Positions 41,317 to 49,971 are shown, counted from the stretch's first letter. The stretch: 64,000 nt of DNA from Candidatus Defluviilinea gracilis (GCA_016716235.1 JADJWS010000003.1:310001-374000); one strand, 5' to 3'. A program made the numbers and translations. The notes: generated by a model not told the origin, from the sequence alone.

Positions 41317-42954
41317 ATGAGACAGAACAATGGGATTCGGACCGGGTGGCGATTCAGGTTCCTACGCTGGAGCCTGCTTATCATCCTTGTGGGAAGCGGG
41401 TTCGCATCCAGCCCCAGTGAGTCTGCTTCGCCCGTGGCAGACCCCCCCGGCCCCGACCGGTTCTCCGTCACCCTCGTCGAATATACCGAATACACCTGGT
41501 GGATGATCCGCTGGGGATCGAATCAATTCATCTGCGAACTCAAGACCGACCACGAGGGACTGCCGACCATCGCGGACGTATACTCCGATTGTCTCCCAGA
41601 CGATTACGACGATTGGGTCAACCAGAAACCCTGCACCGAGCATGATGTCAGTTTATGCAAAGGGAATTACCTGGTGTTGATCGAAAGCCAGCCCGCGCAA
41701 AAAGAAGTAGCCACCAAACTCCCCTCGTCTTCGGTGCAAGTATCGCTGGAAAACTGCAACCCCGTCTACACATCATCGACAAGCATCTGCGAAGCCGAAC
41801 CGATCCTCATCCTGAATGGCATCGAGCCGCTTCCCGAACACCAAATCATCCGCATCGAAGGGTTGTATGCGGGACAATCGTTTGTTTGCGACGCCCACTG
41901 CCGCTTGCGCCTGCCCATTACCGGCGAGAACGGCGAAACGTTACAATTTTGGGCATTCTCCAGCTATGGGGACAGCAGTCCTATCTTCAACGCGCTTGTG
42001 CGTGTTGCCCAAGCGGAGAGCAACGACCCCGACCAGGCTTTTTGGTATGTGGATGTGTTAAGCAGTCAATGGATGGGCGTGCCTGTGGCTAGTTGTGTCG
42101 AAACATGGAAGACACTGCCGCCCATCGGTGGTCCGCAGGAATGGCTAAGCACGCCTACACAAAGCGAAACGCTGGGAACCGACATTCCCTACAACTATCT
42201 CGCCGCGAACTTGATCCGCAAAGGTGTGGTCGACGCGGTGACTTGTGAAAACAACGGCTTACAGGAAGACGGCAACGCATCTTCCTGCGGCATGGACAAA
42301 GCGCGAGGAGCCGTCACCGCATGGCAAAACCAGTTCGATGAAATTATTTTAAATGTGGCAAAAGACACAGGCGCGCCGGCAAACCTGCTGAAAAATTTAT
42401 TTGCCAAAGAAAGCCAGTTCTGGCCTGGCATTGGCGCGAAGGATGACGTGGGCTTGGGTCAACTGACCGAACAAGGGGCAGACACCACCTTAATGTGGAA
42501 TCCCCCGTTCTTCAACCAGTTCTGCCCGCTCGTCATGGATTCCGAAGAGTGCAAAAAAGGCTACCTCGGCTTGGAAGAAGACCAGATGCGACACGCGCGC
42601 CTCGCCCTTATTCAGGCAGTCAATGCAACGTGTGAAGACTGCCCGCTCGGCATCGACCTCGACCGCGCCAATTTCAGCATCGGCGTGTTTGCCCATACCC
42701 TGCTTGCCAACTGCGAACAAGCCGGGCAATTGGTGAGAAACGTCAACGCGGCGCAAACGGCTGGTTCGGTTTCCACCTACGAGGACTTATGGAAGTTCTC
42801 GCTGGTCAACTATCACGCCGGTCCCGGGTGTCTCGGCGACGCGCTCGATCTCACGTTTGCGAAAAGCCTCGAAATGACCTGGGAGAACGTTTCATCGAAT
42901 TTATCCGCCGGGTGCAGCGGCGCAGTAGACTACGTCAACGACATCAGCGAGTGA
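41317..42954 (+). CDS. Secreted Cys-rich protein with a lytic-transglycosylase-like domain
   Basis: A 545-residue secreted protein (signal peptide about 1-36). The N-terminal half is Cys-rich with beta-type repeats. From about residue 340 it resembles SLT lysozyme-like domains: 'NLLKNLFAKESQFWPGIGA' supplies the catalytic Glu, followed by 'DVGLGQLTEQGADTTL' (the GLMQ-like segment) and 'NYHAGPGCL' (the AYNAG-like segment). It likely cleaves peptidoglycan. Paired cysteines (at least 14) suggest disulfides outside the cell. A terminator follows. Confidence 0.75.
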   Translation: MRQNNGIRTGWRFRFLRWSLLIILVGSGFASSPSESASPVADPPGPDRFSVTLVEYTEYTWWMIRWGSNQFICELKTDHEGLPTIADVYSDCLPDDYDDWVNQKPCTEHDVSLCKGNYLVLIESQPAQKEVATKLPSSSVQVSLENCNPVYTSSTSICEAEPILILNGIEPLPEHQIIRIEGLYAGQSFVCDAHCRLRLPITGENGETLQFWAFSSYGDSSPIFNALVRVAQAESNDPDQAFWYVDVLSSQWMGVPVASCVETWKTLPPIGGPQEWLSTPTQSETLGTDIPYNYLAANLIRKGVVDAVTCENNGLQEDGNASSCGMDKARGAVTAWQNQFDEIILNVAKDTGAPANLLKNLFAKESQFWPGIGAKDDVGLGQLTEQGADTTLMWNPPFFNQFCPLVMDSEECKKGYLGLEEDQMRHARLALIQAVNATCEDCPLGIDLDRANFSIGVFAHTLLANCEQAGQLVRNVNAAQTAGSVSTYEDLWKFSLVNYHAGPGCLGDALDLTFAKSLEMTWENVSSNLSAGCSGAVDYVNDISE

Positions 42955-42975
42955 ATCGTTTTCACTTCAACCCTG

Positions 42976-43006
42976 CGCGGAGGCGTTTGCCTCCGCGTTT
43001 TGTTTT
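42976..43006 (+). terminator. Terminator after the transglycosylase-like gene
   Basis: CGCGGAGGC (42976-42984), loop GTTT, and GCCTCCGCG (42989-42997), followed by TTTTGTTTTG. Confidence 0.88.
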
Positions 43007-43046
43007 GAGGTAAACTAGAAATCTCCCTCACCCCTAAGGAGTCATC

Positions 43047-45032
43047 ATGCTCACCCTCGTCGAAAAAATTATCTTCGCCTTATTCATGATCGCTTCCGTT
43101 GTGTGGACGTATCGCGGCGCCCGGCGGATCGCGCGACAGTTCTCCAGCGGACAGGGTAAAGTGGATTGGTCGCTCGCTTCAAAACGGACGGGGGAACTGG
43201 TCGCCAAGTATGTATTTTTTACTCCCGTCTTTCGGTTCCGCCCGCTCCCCAGTTTTTTACACGCCTTCATCGGCTGGGGGTTTTTCGTTTATGTGTTCGT
43301 CAACCTCAATGAATTGATCCTCGCCTACACGGGCGTCAACCTGTTACACCACACCGGCATCCCCGGCGACATGTATCGTTCCTTGGCAGAATTCATCTCG
43401 TTCGCGCTGATGTTCGGCATGATCGGCATGTCCATCCGCCGCTACATTCTCAAACCTGCAACGCTCACCACACGCGACACCACCCTACTCAACCCCAAAG
43501 CGCGCGCGGGCATCACAATCGATTCCATGATCGTGACCGGCACATTCTTCACGCACACGTTAGCGCGCGTGTTCGCCGAGTCGTTCTATCTCGCCCGCCA
43601 TGAAATTCACGACGCATGGCAACCCATCACCTCCGCGCTGGCGGGCTTGTGGATCAATCTGCCCGAGTCGCAACTTTTGTTCAATGAGCGCTTGATGTTT
43701 TGGATCTCATTGGGATTCGTGTTTGCCTTCCTGCCATATTTCGCTTATTCAAAACATATCCATTTATTTGTCGCGCCGTTAAATTTCGCGCTCAAGCCCG
43801 AACGGAAATCCATCGGGCAGTTGAGTTACATCAACCTCGACGACCAGTCCATCGAACAGTTTGGCGCGGCAAAGATGAGCGACCTCGGCTGGGAACAGAT
43901 CATGGATGCGTACGCCTGCATCCAATGTTTTCGATGTCAGGAGGTTTGTCCCGCATACAACACGGGAAAAATTTTATCGCCCGCCGCGCTGGAGATCAAC
44001 AAGCGTTATCACCTGAAAACTGGCGACACCGATGTGCCGATGCTGAATCTCATTTCGGAAGAGGCGGTCTGGGCTTGCACAAGTTGCGGCGCGTGCGTGG
44101 ACATCTGTCCCGTCGGCAATGAACCGATGCGCGACATCCTCGACATCCGCCGAAATCTTTCGATGATGGAGAGTCAATTCCCGAAGCAACTCGAGAACGC
44201 GTTCAAAGGAATCGAGCGCAACGCGAACCCGTGGAATGTGCCGCAGTCTGATCGCCTGAAATGGGCAGAGGGACTCAATGTGCCGACCATCGAGCAAAAC
44301 CCCGAGCCCGATATTTTATGGTGGGTTGGCTGTGCCGCGTCAACGGATGCGCGCGCGCAAAAGACAGCGCAGGCGTTCGCAAAAATTTTGAACGCGGCGG
44401 GAGTCAACTTTGCCGTGCTCGGGCGGAACGAATCCTGCACGGGCGATCCCGCTCGGCGCGCAGGACGTGAAGATATTTTCTTTGCGATGGCTTCGCAAAA
44501 CGTGGAAGTCCTCAACGAGGTAAAACCGAAACGGATCGTCGCCACTTGCCCGCATTGTTTACATACGATCAAGAATGAATATCCCGCGTTTGGCGGAAAT
44601 TACGAAGTGGCGCATCACACGCAATTTATCAATGAGTTGGTTGGCGCGGGGAAGATCAGTTTAGAAGTAAGCAGTGATCAGTTATCAGTGACGTTCCATG
44701 ACCCGTGTTATTTGGGACGGCACAACAAAATTTTCGACGCGCCGCGCGAGGCGTTGCAGTCCACTGGCGCGTTGACGATTGAAATGCCGCGCAATTCTGC
44801 CAAGTCGTTTTGTTGCGGCGCGGGCGGAGCGCAAATGTGGAAGGAGGAGGAAAGCGGCACAGCGCGAGTAAACCAGACCCGTTTTGCCGAAGCGAAGACG
44901 ACGGGCGCATCCACGCTCGCGGTGGGATGTCCATTCTGCATGGCGATGATGACCGACGCATCCAAAGCCGACGGAGGGGAGATCCAAGTGAAGGATGTGG
45001 CGGAGTTGGTAGCCGAACGGCTAAAGAGTTGA
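43047..45032 (+). CDS. Membrane Fe-S oxidoreductase with NarI-like anchor and CCG domains (EMO-like)
   Basis: A 661-residue protein. The first 250 residues hold about five membrane helices with several His ('LLHHTGIPGD', 'FLHAFIGWG'), like the heme b subunit NarI. Two 4Fe-4S sets follow ('CIQCFRCQEVCPA', 'CTSCGACVDICPVG') and then two CCG domains ('ATCPHCLHTIKNEYP', 'FHDPCYLGRHN', 'FCCGAGGAQMW'). The layout matches the DUF224-type ETF:menaquinone oxidoreductases, so it may carry electrons from flavoproteins to quinone. Residues 541-549 ('EVSSDQLSV') are encoded by an inserted CAGTGATCAGTTATCAGTG repeat. Confidence 0.87.
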   Translation: MLTLVEKIIFALFMIASVVWTYRGARRIARQFSSGQGKVDWSLASKRTGELVAKYVFFTPVFRFRPLPSFLHAFIGWGFFVYVFVNLNELILAYTGVNLLHHTGIPGDMYRSLAEFISFALMFGMIGMSIRRYILKPATLTTRDTTLLNPKARAGITIDSMIVTGTFFTHTLARVFAESFYLARHEIHDAWQPITSALAGLWINLPESQLLFNERLMFWISLGFVFAFLPYFAYSKHIHLFVAPLNFALKPERKSIGQLSYINLDDQSIEQFGAAKMSDLGWEQIMDAYACIQCFRCQEVCPAYNTGKILSPAALEINKRYHLKTGDTDVPMLNLISEEAVWACTSCGACVDICPVGNEPMRDILDIRRNLSMMESQFPKQLENAFKGIERNANPWNVPQSDRLKWAEGLNVPTIEQNPEPDILWWVGCAASTDARAQKTAQAFAKILNAAGVNFAVLGRNESCTGDPARRAGREDIFFAMASQNVEVLNEVKPKRIVATCPHCLHTIKNEYPAFGGNYEVAHHTQFINELVGAGKISLEVSSDQLSVTFHDPCYLGRHNKIFDAPREALQSTGALTIEMPRNSAKSFCCGAGGAQMWKEEESGTARVNQTRFAEAKTTGASTLAVGCPFCMAMMTDASKADGGEIQVKDVAELVAERLKS

Positions 45033-45042
45033 TCGATCCCTT

Positions 45043-45396
45043 ATGCCCACGCTTCAAAACAAAGGCGAGTATTTATTGGTTGAGATCAACGAGCCATACT
45101 CACTGGAGATGATCAATTCGGCGATCCATGAAGTTACCGCGTATTGCAAAGAACACAACTTGAACAAAGTGTTAGTGGACATGAGGAACATGCCGGGCGC
45201 CCCAAGTATCCTTGAACGCCATCTCCACGGAATTGAGGTTGCCAAAGTGTGGGGAGCGCGAATTAAAGCGGCTTTGATCCTGCGACCTGAAAGTCTTAGC
45301 CACATGACCGAAAATACCGCCGTCAACCGCGGCGCGAATTTATTATCCACATCCGATCTTGCTCATGCTTTGGAATGGCTTGGCGTAACAGGGTAG
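45043..45396 (+). CDS. STAS-like small protein, copy A
   Basis: A 117-residue soluble protein whose alternating strands and helices ('KGEYLLVEINEPYSLEM', 'NKVLVDMRNMPGAPS', 'KAALILRPES') resemble SpoIIAA/STAS folds. It is a paralogue of the gene at 45474-45830: both share 'QNKG-YLLVE', 'LNK-L-D-RN' and 'ENTAVNRGAN'. It begins 10 bases after the Fe-S oxidoreductase. Function is unknown. Confidence 0.7.
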   Translation: MPTLQNKGEYLLVEINEPYSLEMINSAIHEVTAYCKEHNLNKVLVDMRNMPGAPSILERHLHGIEVAKVWGARIKAALILRPESLSHMTENTAVNRGANLLSTSDLAHALEWLGVTG

Positions 45397-45415
45397 CCCT
45401 CCGGAACGAAAATAT

Positions 45416-45434
45416 TTGACACGATGATTGTCAA
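45416..45434. promoter_or_regulatory. Inverted repeat TTGACA-N7-TGTCAA, possible operator
   Basis: A perfect six-base dyad in the 77-base gap between the two paralogues, overlapping a possible -35 (TTGACA). ATATAG follows, but at a non-ideal spacing. It may be an operator for copy B. Confidence 0.4.
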
Positions 45435-45473
45435 TATAGTAGAGAAACCACCAAAAACACCTTGAGGTCATTC

Positions 45474-45830
45474 ATGTATACCTGTCAAAACAAGGGCGAT
45501 TATTTGCTTGTAGAAGCCAGCGGAAACTATTCGCTGAACTTGTTGGTATCCATCATTCATGATCTAGCTGATCGCTGTCAGAAAGAGAATCTAAATAAAG
45601 CATTGCTCGACTTGAGAAATGTTGAAGGCAATCCCAGCATCCTTGACCGCTATCGCTTTGGTGTCGAAATCGCCAACGCGTGGGGACCAAAAATAAAGGT
45701 GGTTACCGTTGCAAGACCGGAGGCGATCAACAAAATGGGCGAAAATACCGCCGTCAATCGCGGGGCGAATGTATGGGTTACATCCGACATGGATATCGCG
45801 CTACAATGGCTTGGGGTTGAAAATAAATGA
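45474..45830 (+). CDS. STAS-like small protein, copy B
   Basis: A 118-residue paralogue of the preceding gene, so the pair arose by tandem duplication. TGAGG lies 8 bases before the ATG. The shared 'ENTAVNRGAN' loop is the most conserved block and may be the functional site. No Ser at a clear phospho-acceptor place was identified, so classical anti-anti-sigma action is uncertain. Confidence 0.7.
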   Translation: MYTCQNKGDYLLVEASGNYSLNLLVSIIHDLADRCQKENLNKALLDLRNVEGNPSILDRYRFGVEIANAWGPKIKVVTVARPEAINKMGENTAVNRGANVWVTSDMDIALQWLGVENK

Positions 45831-45843
45831 CAGGAGAATCATC

Positions 45844-46269
45844 ATGCTGAACTTGAACACCAAATTCGGGCGCGTCGCCAAGAAACATTTGAAAAGCGAA
45901 TACTTCATCTGGCTGACGACGGTGGACTCAACAGGCGCGCCTCAACCCAGACCGGTGTGGTTCATCTGGGACAAAAATTCGTTCCTCATTTTTAGCAAGC
46001 CGCTGGCGCATAAACTGAAACACATCCGAAAGAATCCGCAAGTTTCATTGCATTTCAACTCTGCAGATAAAAAAGCGCAAGAGCATCTGATCATTTTCAT
46101 AGGGACAGCGCTTGTTGAAACGAGTTCGTTGCCCGCGCATAAGATCCGCGCGTACATGAAAAAATACAAGGCGGGGATCCAAGGTTTGGGCGCGACCCCG
46201 GAAGAATTCTCCCGCGAATACTCAGTCGCCATCCGAATTACTCCCGCCAAGTTGCGCGGTTGGGAGTAA
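45844..46269 (+). CDS. Pyridoxamine 5'-phosphate oxidase-like / F420-dependent reductase-like protein
   Basis: A 141-residue split-barrel protein. 'YFIWLTTVDSTGAPQPRPVWFIWDKNSFLIFS' (split: FIWLTTVDSTGAPQPRPVWF) and 'KLKHIRKNPQVSLHF' are the flavin/F420-binding signature of small PNPOx-like enzymes. 'VETSSLPAHKIRAYMKKY' fits the TIGR03667-like group. AGGAG precedes the ATG. Cofactor (FMN or F420) cannot be told from the sequence. Confidence 0.82.
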   Translation: MLNLNTKFGRVAKKHLKSEYFIWLTTVDSTGAPQPRPVWFIWDKNSFLIFSKPLAHKLKHIRKNPQVSLHFNSADKKAQEHLIIFIGTALVETSSLPAHKIRAYMKKYKAGIQGLGATPEEFSREYSVAIRITPAKLRGWE

Positions 46270-46297
46270 AATACCCCACCAACGAGAGGAGGCTGGA

Positions 46298-46579
46298 ATG
46301 AAAGATTTGGTCAAAACTCTGCATCCTGAAAAGAAACAGGGCGTGAACATCAGCAGGGAAAAATACGACATGATACGAAAAGCAATTATGAGCGAACTTC
46401 GCAGCAACAAAGAAATGACCTTTATGAAACTCTCGCGCGCAGTGGAAAAAGAAGTGCGCGGAAAATTCGACGGCTCGGTGATGTGGTACGTCACCACCGT
46501 CAAACTCGATCTCGAAGCGCGCGGCGAGGTGAAGCGCGTGCCCAACTCGCGCCCGCAACTCGTTCGGCTGGCAAAATAG
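46298..46579 (+). CDS. Small basic winged-helix-like protein
   Basis: A 93-residue basic protein. 'EKYDMIRKAIMSELRSNKEMTFMKLSRAVEKEVRG' and 'VMWYVTTVKLDLEARGEVKRV' predict helices followed by a beta wing, as in small DNA-binding domains. AGAGGAGG is upstream. I do not recognise a named regulator; related sequences are usually labelled hypothetical. Confidence 0.65.
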   Translation: MKDLVKTLHPEKKQGVNISREKYDMIRKAIMSELRSNKEMTFMKLSRAVEKEVRGKFDGSVMWYVTTVKLDLEARGEVKRVPNSRPQLVRLAK

Positions 46580-46587
46580 GAATCTTC

Positions 46588-47049
46588 ATGGCAGACACCA
46601 TCCCATTCGACGTTTCAGCCGCGCACAAATATTTCTCAGCCGAAAATTTCAACAGAACTTGGGAACTTATAGAAAAAAGCGAACGCACCGACGAAGAAAA
46701 CCTGGCAATGTTGCACAATGCCATCGCATCGCTATGGCATTGGTCCCAGCGCGAGGACGTCTCTGCGAAACCACTATCAGTCGGGTATTGGCAAGTCTCG
46801 CGCGTGTATAACATCATTCAACAACCCAGCCTCGCGCGGACGTATGGTCTACAGGCGTTGAAGCACGCGGCGAGTCTCGATCCATTTTATAAAGGCTATG
46901 CCTGCGAAACCCTCGCCCGCGCCGAAATGCAAAGCGGCAACCGCGTGATCATGCTTGAATATCTCAATCAGGCGCGCAGTTTCGCGCAACAAGTGACACA
47001 AGACGAAGACCAACAACTTCTCCTCCGCGATCTGGAATCCATCCAATAA
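46588..47049 (+). CDS. Hypothetical alpha-helical protein (TPR-like)
   Basis: A 153-residue helical protein with TPR-like helix pairs ('LAMLHNAIASLWHWSQRED', 'ARTYGLQALKHAASLDPFYKGYACETLARAEMQSG'). The start at 46588 follows the previous stop by 8 bases. The TAA stop directly abuts the ATG of the cytochrome gene. No enzymatic motif is visible. Confidence 0.65.
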   Translation: MADTIPFDVSAAHKYFSAENFNRTWELIEKSERTDEENLAMLHNAIASLWHWSQREDVSAKPLSVGYWQVSRVYNIIQQPSLARTYGLQALKHAASLDPFYKGYACETLARAEMQSGNRVIMLEYLNQARSFAQQVTQDEDQQLLLRDLESIQ

Positions 47050-47430
47050 ATGACCTATCCGCGATCCTTTCTGCTGTGCGCGATGCTCGCCCTCCTCTTG
47101 CTCTCTGCCTGTTCCTCGAGCGCCACGCCCGCGCCAACCCTGACGGCGTTCGAACAACTGGGTCAATCGGTCTTCAACTTGCGATGCGCGCAATGCCACG
47201 CGCTTGTGCCAGATACGGTAATCATCGGTCCGCCGCTGGCAGGAGTCGCCACACGGGCTGGAACCCGCGTCCCTGGGATGGAGGCGACGGAATATCTCGA
47301 AACGTCGATCCTGTTTCCGAAAGATTTCCTCGTCCCTGAATATACAGACACCATGCCGACCAATTTTGGAAAAGAATTGACCAGCGAGGAACTCGAAGCG
47401 GTGGTCGCGTTTTTGATGACGTTGAAATAA
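47050..47430 (+). CDS. Monoheme c-type cytochrome lipoprotein
   Basis: A 126-residue lipoprotein (lipobox 'LLLSAC', Ser/Thr/Pro linker) with one cytochrome c domain. The heme site is C46-A-Q-C49-H50 and the axial Met is in 'YTDTMPTNFGKELT'. It is a likely substrate of the ccm system and may be an electron carrier to the diheme peroxidase-like protein 180 bases downstream. Confidence 0.9.
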   Translation: MTYPRSFLLCAMLALLLLSACSSSATPAPTLTAFEQLGQSVFNLRCAQCHALVPDTVIIGPPLAGVATRAGTRVPGMEATEYLETSILFPKDFLVPEYTDTMPTNFGKELTSEELEAVVAFLMTLK

Positions 47431-47436
47431 TATGAT

Positions 47437-47596
47437 AGACCTCACAGGTCTTAAAGACCTGCGAGGTCTTCTCAATTCCCGGTTGGGGATGCAGTTCGAT
47501 TTACTTGGCAAATCGTGCATCCCGCTCGCAGTGCAACTGCGAGCGAACAAACATACGGAAGTTATTAATTTACCGACCCTAATGACCTGTGAGGTC
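47437..47596. repeat. Cluster of palindromic repeats before the peroxidase fusion gene
   Basis: Three structures in order. AGACCTCACAGGTCT and AGACCTGCGAGGTCT (47437-47469) form a 15-base stem with one mismatch. GGGATGCA...TGCATCCC (47486-47523) encloses CGATTT...AAATCG. GCTCGCAGT/ACTGCGAGC with a 3-base loop is at 47524-47544. The word GACCTGTGAGGTCT recurs at 47584-47597. The last two hairpins are the two modules also found at 54819-54911. No gene fits here. Confidence 0.75.
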
Positions 47597-47610
47597 TTCT
47601 CGGAGGAGAA

Positions 47611-49833
47611 ATGAAAATCTGGATTAAACGCATCTTCCTTATTTTGGGCTTGCTTGCCCTCGTCGGCATCTTCTACGCCGCGTTTGCCCCCCTGCCCTTC
47701 GACGAACTGCCTCCCGAAGAGAAGTGGGGCGCGGGCGCGAGCAGTGTGCTTCCCGCGTATAGCGGGTTGCAACGCGAATTCCCCGCGCTCAACGGCGATA
47801 CATCGCCTGAAAAAGCGAAACTCGGTCGTTTGTTATTTTTCGACCCGATCCTTTCCAAGAATCAAGATATGTCGTGCGCCACGTGCCATAACCCCAGCCT
47901 CGGTTTCAGCGATGGCTTGCAAACGGCAAAAGGTTCCGATGGTTCATCCCTACCGCGCAATACGCCCACGCTATGGAACGCCGGCTACTCGACAAAACTT
48001 TTCTGGGACGGCCGCGCAGACTCGCTGGAAGCGCAAATGTCTGTGCCTCTGCACGCGGAGAATGAAATGGCTGGCTCTGACGCGGAAACCGTCGCGCGCT
48101 TGATGAAAATCCCCGAATATGTGGAGTTGTTCAACAAGGCATTTGGGAACAATGCCATCACCGTCGAAAACGCGCAAACAGCGATCGCTTCCTTCGAGCG
48201 GACTCTGGTTTCAAACAATAGCCCTTTTGATAAATACGCCGCGGGTCAATTCGACGCGTTGACATCGCAGCAACGGCGCGGCTTGAACCTCTTCCGTTCG
48301 GCGGCGACGCGTTGCTTTGAATGTCACGCCGCGCCAACCTTCGGCTCGGATGATTTCTTCGTGACCGGTTCGCCCGACCTCGAAGGGTTCCAGCACGACG
48401 AGGGTCGCGCCGCCATTGCCAGCGACGGACAGGATGGCGCATTCAAAGCGCCGACGTTGCGCAACGTCGCGTTGACGGGACCGTACATGCACAACGGCGC
48501 ATTCGCCACGCTGGATGACGTTCTCTGGTTCTACGAAAAAGGCGGCGGGAGTCAATACGGCTTGGAAGTAGACCGTCACATCCTCCCCATTGAGTTGAGC
48601 GCGCAGGAACACGAAGATTTGGTCGCGTTCCTCTACGCGCTAACCGATGAAAGCGCGATGCCCGAAATTCCAACCTCTGTGCCATCGGGCTTGCCGGTGG
48701 TGGAACAATACCCTAACCTGGCGCGCGAAGTTGTCAGCCAGTTGAATGTCGAGGTGACTGAATCAGGCATCCCTGCGCATGAACCGACTGTCGTCCGCGT
48801 GGGCCCAAAGGAAACGATTCAACAAGCCGTCGACCGGTCTGGTCCGGGCGATACGATCGAAGTCCCGTATGGGATTTATCACGAGTCGGTGGTGTTGGAT
48901 TGGAGCGATGTCAAACTGGTGGGCATCCCGAATGATCAGGGCGAGTGGCCCGTGATTGACGGCGAAGGCACGCGCTCGGATGGAGTCATCGCATCGGGAA
49001 ATAATTTCGAGATGTATAACTTCGCCGTAAAGAATTACACATCGAACGGCGTGCTGGTGGAAGGCGCGACGGGCGTGTATTTGCATGATCTGTATATTGA
49101 AAATACCGGCGTGTACGGCGTGTACCCCGTGCGCTGTACGGATGTGCTGATCGAACGTATCGAAGCGACGTTGATGAACGACGCGGCGGTCTACGCGGGC
49201 AAGTCGGAGAATGTGGTGATCCGCGATACGTTGACCTACGGCAATGTGATCGGCGTTGAGCTGGAGAACACGGTCAACGGTGAAGTGTATAACAACGTGG
49301 CGCGCGACAACACCGTTGGGATTTTCATTGATCTTCTACCGCAATTGCCGTCCAAGGTTTCGTTATACACAAAAGTGTACGATAACGTTGTTGAAAATAA
49401 CAACGGCGAGAACTTCGGCAAACCCGGAACCGCCGTGGCGCTCGCTCCCTCTGGGACGGGCATCTTGATCCTCGCCGCAGACGAGGTGGAAGTGTATAAC
49501 AACACCATCCGCGGCAATAAATCGGGCGGGTTGGCAGTGTTCAACCTCACGATCGGGTTCGACGTCAACGAGATTGACGTGGGTCCAAACCCCGAGCATG
49601 TGTACGCGCACGATAACATCTACGAGAACAACGGCTACGACGCCGATCCGTTTGTAAAGAAGATACTTGGCAGGGGGTTCGATATCATTTGGGACTCGAA
49701 CGGCGCGGATAACTATTTCGACGAAGAAGCTTCATCGTCTTTCCCGCCTATTCTGCCGAAGACTTCGTGGCCCCAGCCGCTGTATAACTTGTATTGGAGA
49801 TTCTTCAATTTTGTGGTTGGGTTGGCGGGGTGA
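47611..49833 (+). CDS. Diheme peroxidase (MauG/CCP-like) fused to a parallel beta-helix domain
   Basis: A 740-residue protein anchored by one N-terminal helix (7-25). Residues about 50-350 are a bacterial diheme cytochrome c peroxidase with C89-A-T-C92-H93 and C235-F-E-C238-H239 and the 'RNTPTLWNAGY' and 'APTLRNVALTGPYMHNGAFATLDDVLWFY' family blocks (split). From about 395 on, 'ETIQQAVDRSGPGDTIEVPYG' starts a right-handed beta-helix of NosD/pectate-lyase type with Asn-rich turns. Beta-helix proteins linked to cytochromes are known, but a direct fusion is unusual. GGAGGAG precedes the ATG. Confidence 0.9.
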   Translation: MKIWIKRIFLILGLLALVGIFYAAFAPLPFDELPPEEKWGAGASSVLPAYSGLQREFPALNGDTSPEKAKLGRLLFFDPILSKNQDMSCATCHNPSLGFSDGLQTAKGSDGSSLPRNTPTLWNAGYSTKLFWDGRADSLEAQMSVPLHAENEMAGSDAETVARLMKIPEYVELFNKAFGNNAITVENAQTAIASFERTLVSNNSPFDKYAAGQFDALTSQQRRGLNLFRSAATRCFECHAAPTFGSDDFFVTGSPDLEGFQHDEGRAAIASDGQDGAFKAPTLRNVALTGPYMHNGAFATLDDVLWFYEKGGGSQYGLEVDRHILPIELSAQEHEDLVAFLYALTDESAMPEIPTSVPSGLPVVEQYPNLAREVVSQLNVEVTESGIPAHEPTVVRVGPKETIQQAVDRSGPGDTIEVPYGIYHESVVLDWSDVKLVGIPNDQGEWPVIDGEGTRSDGVIASGNNFEMYNFAVKNYTSNGVLVEGATGVYLHDLYIENTGVYGVYPVRCTDVLIERIEATLMNDAAVYAGKSENVVIRDTLTYGNVIGVELENTVNGEVYNNVARDNTVGIFIDLLPQLPSKVSLYTKVYDNVVENNNGENFGKPGTAVALAPSGTGILILAADEVEVYNNTIRGNKSGGLAVFNLTIGFDVNEIDVGPNPEHVYAHDNIYENNGYDADPFVKKILGRGFDIIWDSNGADNYFDEEASSSFPPILPKTSWPQPLYNLYWRFFNFVVGLAG

Positions 49834-49863
49834 GGAAGAGCAGAGAATTAGAGAATTGAGATT

Positions 49864-49897
49864 GGAGACTGGGCTGGGAGGCTCGGTCTCCTTTTTT
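49864..49897 (+). terminator. Probable terminator after the peroxidase fusion gene
   Basis: GGAGAC (49864-49869) and GTCTCC (49886-49891) followed by six T. The stem is short and the left arm belongs to a phrase-type repeat (49843-49873), so it is less certain. A TATAAT at 49901-49906 follows immediately. Confidence 0.55.
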
Positions 49898-49918
49898 GTT
49901 TATAATGAGTAAAGGTTT

Positions 49919-49971
49919 CGTAGTGACGACTTTAGTCGTCTCAGCGCAGGACGACTGAAGTCGTCACTACG
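49919..49971. repeat. 22-base inverted repeat built from the GACGACT palindrome
   Basis: Two 22-base arms (49919-49940 and 49950-49971, one mismatch) around a 9-base loop. Each arm itself contains the palindrome GACGACTxxAGTCGTC, so cross-shaped folding is possible. The same unit occurs at 18599-18621. It lies in the leader of the carbonic anhydrase-like gene. Confidence 0.8.
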
